9,864 nt of DNA, from positions 1 through 9,864 of the forward strand of contig CAMFJP010000038.1 in the NCBI GenBank assembly GCA_945957075.1, written 5' to 3'. The position numbers were made by a program, and so were the translations under genes. Origin of the DNA: an uncultured Chlamydiae bacterium. GTDB taxonomy: Bacteria > Chlamydiota > Chlamydiia > Chlamydiales > Rhabdochlamydiaceae. Below, piece after piece: positions 8,293 through 9,864 of the stretch (its first letter is position 1; the number at the start of each line of letters is the position of its first letter). Below the pieces are notes generated by a model. That model did not search any database. It was given only the letters and a program-made list of their open reading frames with translations, and had not been told where the DNA came from.

Positions 8293-8322
8293 TTGCGAAA
8301 TAGTTGAGTAAGAGAATAAAAT
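8293..8322 (+). promoter_or_regulatory. Predicted promoter of the exported AdoMet-decarboxylase-like gene
   Basis: TTGCGA (8293-8298) and TAAAAT (8317-8322) are spaced by 18 bases. Transcription would start near 8329 and give a leader of about 115 nucleotides. The -35 element is only 15 bases from that of the divergent bamA promoter, and both flank the same A8 tract (8283-8290), so the two transcripts may compete or share a regulator. The hexamers match the consensus only partly (4/6 and 5/6). Confidence 0.4.
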
Positions 8323-8324
8323 CT

Positions 8325-8420
8325 CCAGCCGCGTGAGGGGAGAATCCCGGAACTTGAACTGCTCATCCTGAATTTCAGGTTAATGTGCCTTCTTCAAGGG
8401 GTAGCGCGATTATAAACCCA
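8325..8420 (+). promoter_or_regulatory. Structured 5' leader, possible RNA regulatory element
   Basis: The leader contains several short inverted repeats. CCTGA/TCAGG closes over ATT at 8367-8379. CCTT-CTTC-AAGG forms a tetraloop hairpin at 8388-8399. CTTGAA (about 8353-8358) can alternatively pair with TTCAAG (8393-8398), which would open the second hairpin. GGGA/TCCC pairs near 8338-8348. Mutually exclusive pairings upstream of a start codon are what an attenuator or riboswitch needs, but no known class was recognised. Short stems like these also occur by chance. Confidence 0.3.
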
Positions 8421-8422
8421 CA

Positions 8423-8441
8423 TTGGTTAGGAGGTAACCAA
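8423..8441 (+). promoter_or_regulatory. Hairpin presenting the Shine-Dalgarno core in its loop
   Basis: TTGGTTA (8423-8429) and TAACCAA (8435-8441) are perfect reverse complements, seven base pairs. The five bases between them are exactly GGAGG, the ribosome-binding core. The ATG begins two bases after the stem, so the whole initiation site is packed against the hairpin. It could display the site, hide it when a protein binds, or melt with temperature. Confidence 0.7.
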
Positions 8442-8443
8442 CG

Positions 8444-8935
8444 ATGAAGAGTTTACTATTGGCTAGCATTGCGGCAGGAGCATGCTTTTTTAATAGCGCA
8501 GCTTATAGCGCAGAAGATGTCTCTATTTTGCCTGTAGAGGGTAAAGAATGCATGACATGCTCTGCTGATGAAGATGATTCTCCCTGGGGCTATCATCTGA
8601 TTTTGGATTGCAAGGGCTGTGATATTGGAGCGATTACAAGTAAAGAGATCCTAACAGAATTTGTAAAGGTTCTTGTAAAGGATATCGATATGAAAGCATA
8701 TGGAGAGCCTATTCTTGAGTACTTTGCAGAGCATAATCCAGATGCTGCTGGGTATTCCTTGCTTCAGCTAATCGAGACAAGTTCTATTACAGGTCACTTT
8801 GTGACAAAAAATGGGGACTGTTATCTTGATGTGTTTTCGTGCAAATATTTTGATCCAAAAATTGCACGTAAAGTTGTGGACACTTATTTAGGTCCAGATA
8901 GCGTTAAGATGATTTTTCTATACAGAAAGGCCTAA
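8444..8935 (+). CDS. Exported S-adenosylmethionine decarboxylase-like protein
   Basis: A 163-residue protein. Residues 1-22 look like a signal peptide (MKSLLLASIAAGACFF, then SAAYS/AED). From about 47 it aligns by eye with prokaryotic AdoMet decarboxylase (SpeH/SpeD): WGYHLILD (48-55) resembles GRHLVAEF, GYS (103-105) precedes IETSS (110-114), and LDVFSCKYFDP (128-138) resembles IDLFTCGEDVDP. Against recalled T. maritima residues Ser55, Ser63 (pyruvoyl precursor), His68 and Cys83, the matches are Ser105, Ser113, His118 and Cys133, all with the same spacing. The WPE following the histidine is replaced (HFVTK). CxxC pairs lie at 36-39 and 56-59. If active it would self-cleave before Ser113 and decarboxylate AdoMet outside the cytoplasm, but the substrate is unproven. 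A strong AGGAGG supports the start. It is divergent from bamA. Confidence 0.8.
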   Translation: MKSLLLASIAAGACFFNSAAYSAEDVSILPVEGKECMTCSADEDDSPWGYHLILDCKGCDIGAITSKEILTEFVKVLVKDIDMKAYGEPILEYFAEHNPDAAGYSLLQLIETSSITGHFVTKNGDCYLDVFSCKYFDPKIARKVVDTYLGPDSVKMIFLYRKA

Positions 8936-8936
8936 T

Positions 8937-9116
8937 TTAAAGCTCATCAGAGGGGTTCTTTTCGAGGAGCTCCTCTACTACTTTTTTTAAAGAGTCGACG
9001 CCTTCTGGAAAACCGCAGCGTATAAGTAAATCGTTTAAGTAAGACAGTTCCGATTCTAGAACGTCTACTTTACTTTCTAAGTGAGCTAGAGCTGTCTGTG
9101 GGTTTTGATATTCCAT
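8937..9116 (-). CDS. Small coiled-coil protein, 59 residues
   Basis: Translation from the ATG at 9116 gives 59 residues ending in TAA at 8937. AAGGA lies about seven bases upstream of the ATG and a TATAAT promoter is placed correctly, so it looks like a real gene despite its size. Residues 10-33 form a heptad-like helix rich in leucine (ALAHLESKVDVLESELSYLN). A short turn RCGFPEGVD (33-41) and a second charged helix (SLKKVVEELLEK, 42-53) follow. That suggests a small dimeric helical protein in the cytosol. No function is recognised. It ends one base from the stop of the AdoMet-decarboxylase-like gene on the other strand. Confidence 0.72.
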   Translation of the reverse strand: MEYQNPQTALAHLESKVDVLESELSYLNDLLIRCGFPEGVDSLKKVVEELLEKNPSDEL

Positions 9117-9142
9117 TCTATTTCCTTTCTTTTTTCTAAATA

Positions 9143-9171
9143 ATTATAGTGCATTTATTGTTTTTTTTAAA
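9143..9171 (-). promoter_or_regulatory. Predicted promoter of the 59-residue coiled-coil gene
   Basis: On the minus strand a perfect TATAAT (9148-9143) follows TTTAAA (9171-9166) after 17 bases. The start point would be near 9136, leaving a 20-base leader with AAGGA. It is divergent from the promoter at 9187-9215, with only 15 bases between the two -35 elements. Confidence 0.5.
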
Positions 9172-9186
9172 CAAAAAACAATCCTC

Positions 9187-9215
9187 TTGATTTTTGTGGT
9201 TAAAAAATTTATAAT
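9187..9215 (+). promoter_or_regulatory. Predicted strong promoter, possibly giving a leaderless mRNA
   Basis: TTGATT (9187-9192) and a perfect TATAAT (9210-9215) are separated by 17 bases. The start point, about seven bases downstream, would be near 9222, only some six bases before the ATG at 9228. There is no Shine-Dalgarno sequence between them. Confidence 0.55.
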
Positions 9216-9227
9216 ATCTACTTACTT

Positions 9228-9701
9228 ATGAAAAAGACAAAACCCCATAGCAAGATACATCACCTGTTACAGGCGATTGAAAGACCAAAAAATATTCCCT
9301 TACAGAAGGGGATGGTATATAACATTCAGATACCCAAGCTGTTAAACAGGGCTTTTTTGCGCTCTTTTGTTTTGGGCTGTAAAGGGCAGACTGTCGCTAA
9401 AAAGCACACTTTTTCCCTGGCTCAAAAAGGGTTTCAACCCAGTTGGGCTTGGTTTGTGTGTCTTTTGGCTATGCGAGCTGATCTCACTGCAAAGCATGTA
9501 GTTAGGTGGGATGTCGAGGGACGATCTATCTCTTTTAAGGGTAGGGCGCCTTTGTTAAAAAAAACCGATACCCTTGCTTTTCGGCGGATAGCCATAGAAA
9601 CGGAGGAATTAGAGGAAGATCCCCATTGGCAGGAACTGATGCAGCGTACAGAGGAGCGCCATTTCCAAATTGGCCGCATCATTAAATATTTATCAGAATA
9701 A
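9228..9701 (+). CDS. Unrecognised basic protein, 157 residues
   Basis: I do not recognise this family. The N-terminal half is rich in lysine, arginine and histidine (KKTKPHSKIHHLLQAIERPK at 2-21, KLLNRAFLRSF at 37-47). A short hydrophobic, tryptophan-containing stretch follows (PSWAWFVCLLAM, 71-82), too short and too interrupted to be a convincing membrane helix. The C-terminal part alternates acidic (ETEELEEDP, 124-132) and basic helical segments (RTEERHFQIGRIIKYL, 140-155). There is no signal peptide. The basic character would allow nucleic-acid binding, but that is speculation. The ATG at 9228 is the first in frame after a perfect -10 box; no ribosome-binding site is present. The antisense frame over its 3' part is serine-rich and looks like a shadow. 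Confidence 0.65.
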   Translation: MKKTKPHSKIHHLLQAIERPKNIPLQKGMVYNIQIPKLLNRAFLRSFVLGCKGQTVAKKHTFSLAQKGFQPSWAWFVCLLAMRADLTAKHVVRWDVEGRSISFKGRAPLLKKTDTLAFRRIAIETEELEEDPHWQELMQRTEERHFQIGRIIKYLSE

Positions 9702-9808
9702 AAATAGATCTCTTCCGTAACCTCCCTCCGTGCCTGTGCCCGACCCTTTTCCAAGAACATAATTTTTTATACAACAGCCTTCTCATTGCAGCTGGAGGTT
9801 GATTTTTG

Positions 9809-9864
9809 ATGCAAAAATACGCGTCTATCCGGAACTTATCCTCACTCATGTTACGCAGCCGCAG
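9809..9864 (+). CDS. Possible start of a further gene, cut by the window edge
   Basis: GGAGG at about 9794-9798 is followed ten bases later by ATG at 9809. The frame stays open for 18 codons to the edge and encodes a basic N-terminus (MQKYASIRNLSSLMLRSR). This is too short to identify. The ribosome-binding site is good, so a real start is plausible. The gap 9702-9808 before it holds a CT-rich stretch and no recognised element. Confidence 0.4.
   Translation, partial: MQKYASIRNLSSLMLRSR

Noticed and set aside
8335..8420. A tRNA-like stretch on the minus strand: AAGGCAC followed 25 bases later by GTTCAAGTTCC, resembling the D-stem to T-loop spacing of a tRNA-Gln.
   Set aside because: The T-arm and acceptor stem do not pair, and the putative anticodon loop lacks U33. 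It could be chance or a decayed relic, but it is not a supportable tRNA gene.
8453..8485. Lipobox-like AAGAC at residues 10-14 of the decarboxylase-like protein, suggesting a lipoprotein.
   Set aside because: The position -3 residue is alanine rather than leucine, and cleavage at residue 13 would leave an unusually short signal. A type I signal ending near SAAYS/AED fits better.
8950..8988. GAGGAGCTCCTC followed by seven T as a terminator for the decarboxylase-like gene.
   Set aside because: The usable stem is only four base pairs with a four-base loop, the T run starts six bases later, and the stretch is coding sequence of the convergent small gene.
9434..9760. Minus-strand 108-residue frame antisense to the unrecognised gene, preceded by a purine-rich stretch.
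   Set aside because: Serine-rich, low-complexity translation with no family features; the plus-strand gene has the clear promoter. It looks like a shadow frame.

Overview
The window looks like the chromosome of a Chlamydiae member, most likely an environmental, amoeba-associated 'chlamydia-related' lineage rather than Chlamydia itself. The reasons are the outer-membrane order bamA - ompH(skp) - lpxD, a Skp with the chlamydial pattern (LSPEG..EEL, NQYYQ, NQAN), and an LpxD whose two catalytic histidines are offset by one residue from those I recall for C. trachomatis LpxD. The assignment is inferred from recalled family features, not from a search.

Layout. Positions 1-782 hold the 5' part of a TPR protein on the minus strand, running off the left edge. 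A 173-bp divergent gap follows, then a small hotdog-fold thioesterase on the plus strand (956-1351), which converges on and overlaps the end of menE. From 8212 down to 1328 the minus strand is one tightly packed gene string, bamA, ompH, lpxD, menB, menA, menE, probably one operon. Its first half builds the outer membrane: BamA inserts beta-barrel proteins, Skp/OmpH chaperones them, and LpxD adds the N-acyl chain of lipid A. Its second half makes menaquinone: MenE activates o-succinylbenzoate, MenB closes the naphthoate ring, MenA prenylates. The hotdog protein is a good candidate for the DHNA-CoA thioesterase acting between MenB and MenA. No menF, menD, menH or menC is present here.

Upstream of bamA, two back-to-back promoters share the 8213-8443 gap. 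The plus-strand one drives a long structured leader ending in a hairpin whose five-base loop is exactly the Shine-Dalgarno core GGAGG. Behind it is the most unusual gene of the window: an S-adenosylmethionine decarboxylase-type protein (8444-8935) that keeps the self-processing serine and catalytic residues at conserved spacing but begins with a signal peptide and carries two CxxC pairs, so it appears to be exported.

The right end holds a 59-residue coiled-coil protein on the minus strand (8937-9116), tail to tail with the decarboxylase-like gene, an unrecognised 157-residue basic protein on the plus strand (9228-9701) with a strong promoter so close to its ATG that the mRNA may be leaderless, and the likely start of another gene at 9809. 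No tRNA, rRNA, CRISPR array, insertion sequence or phage gene was seen.
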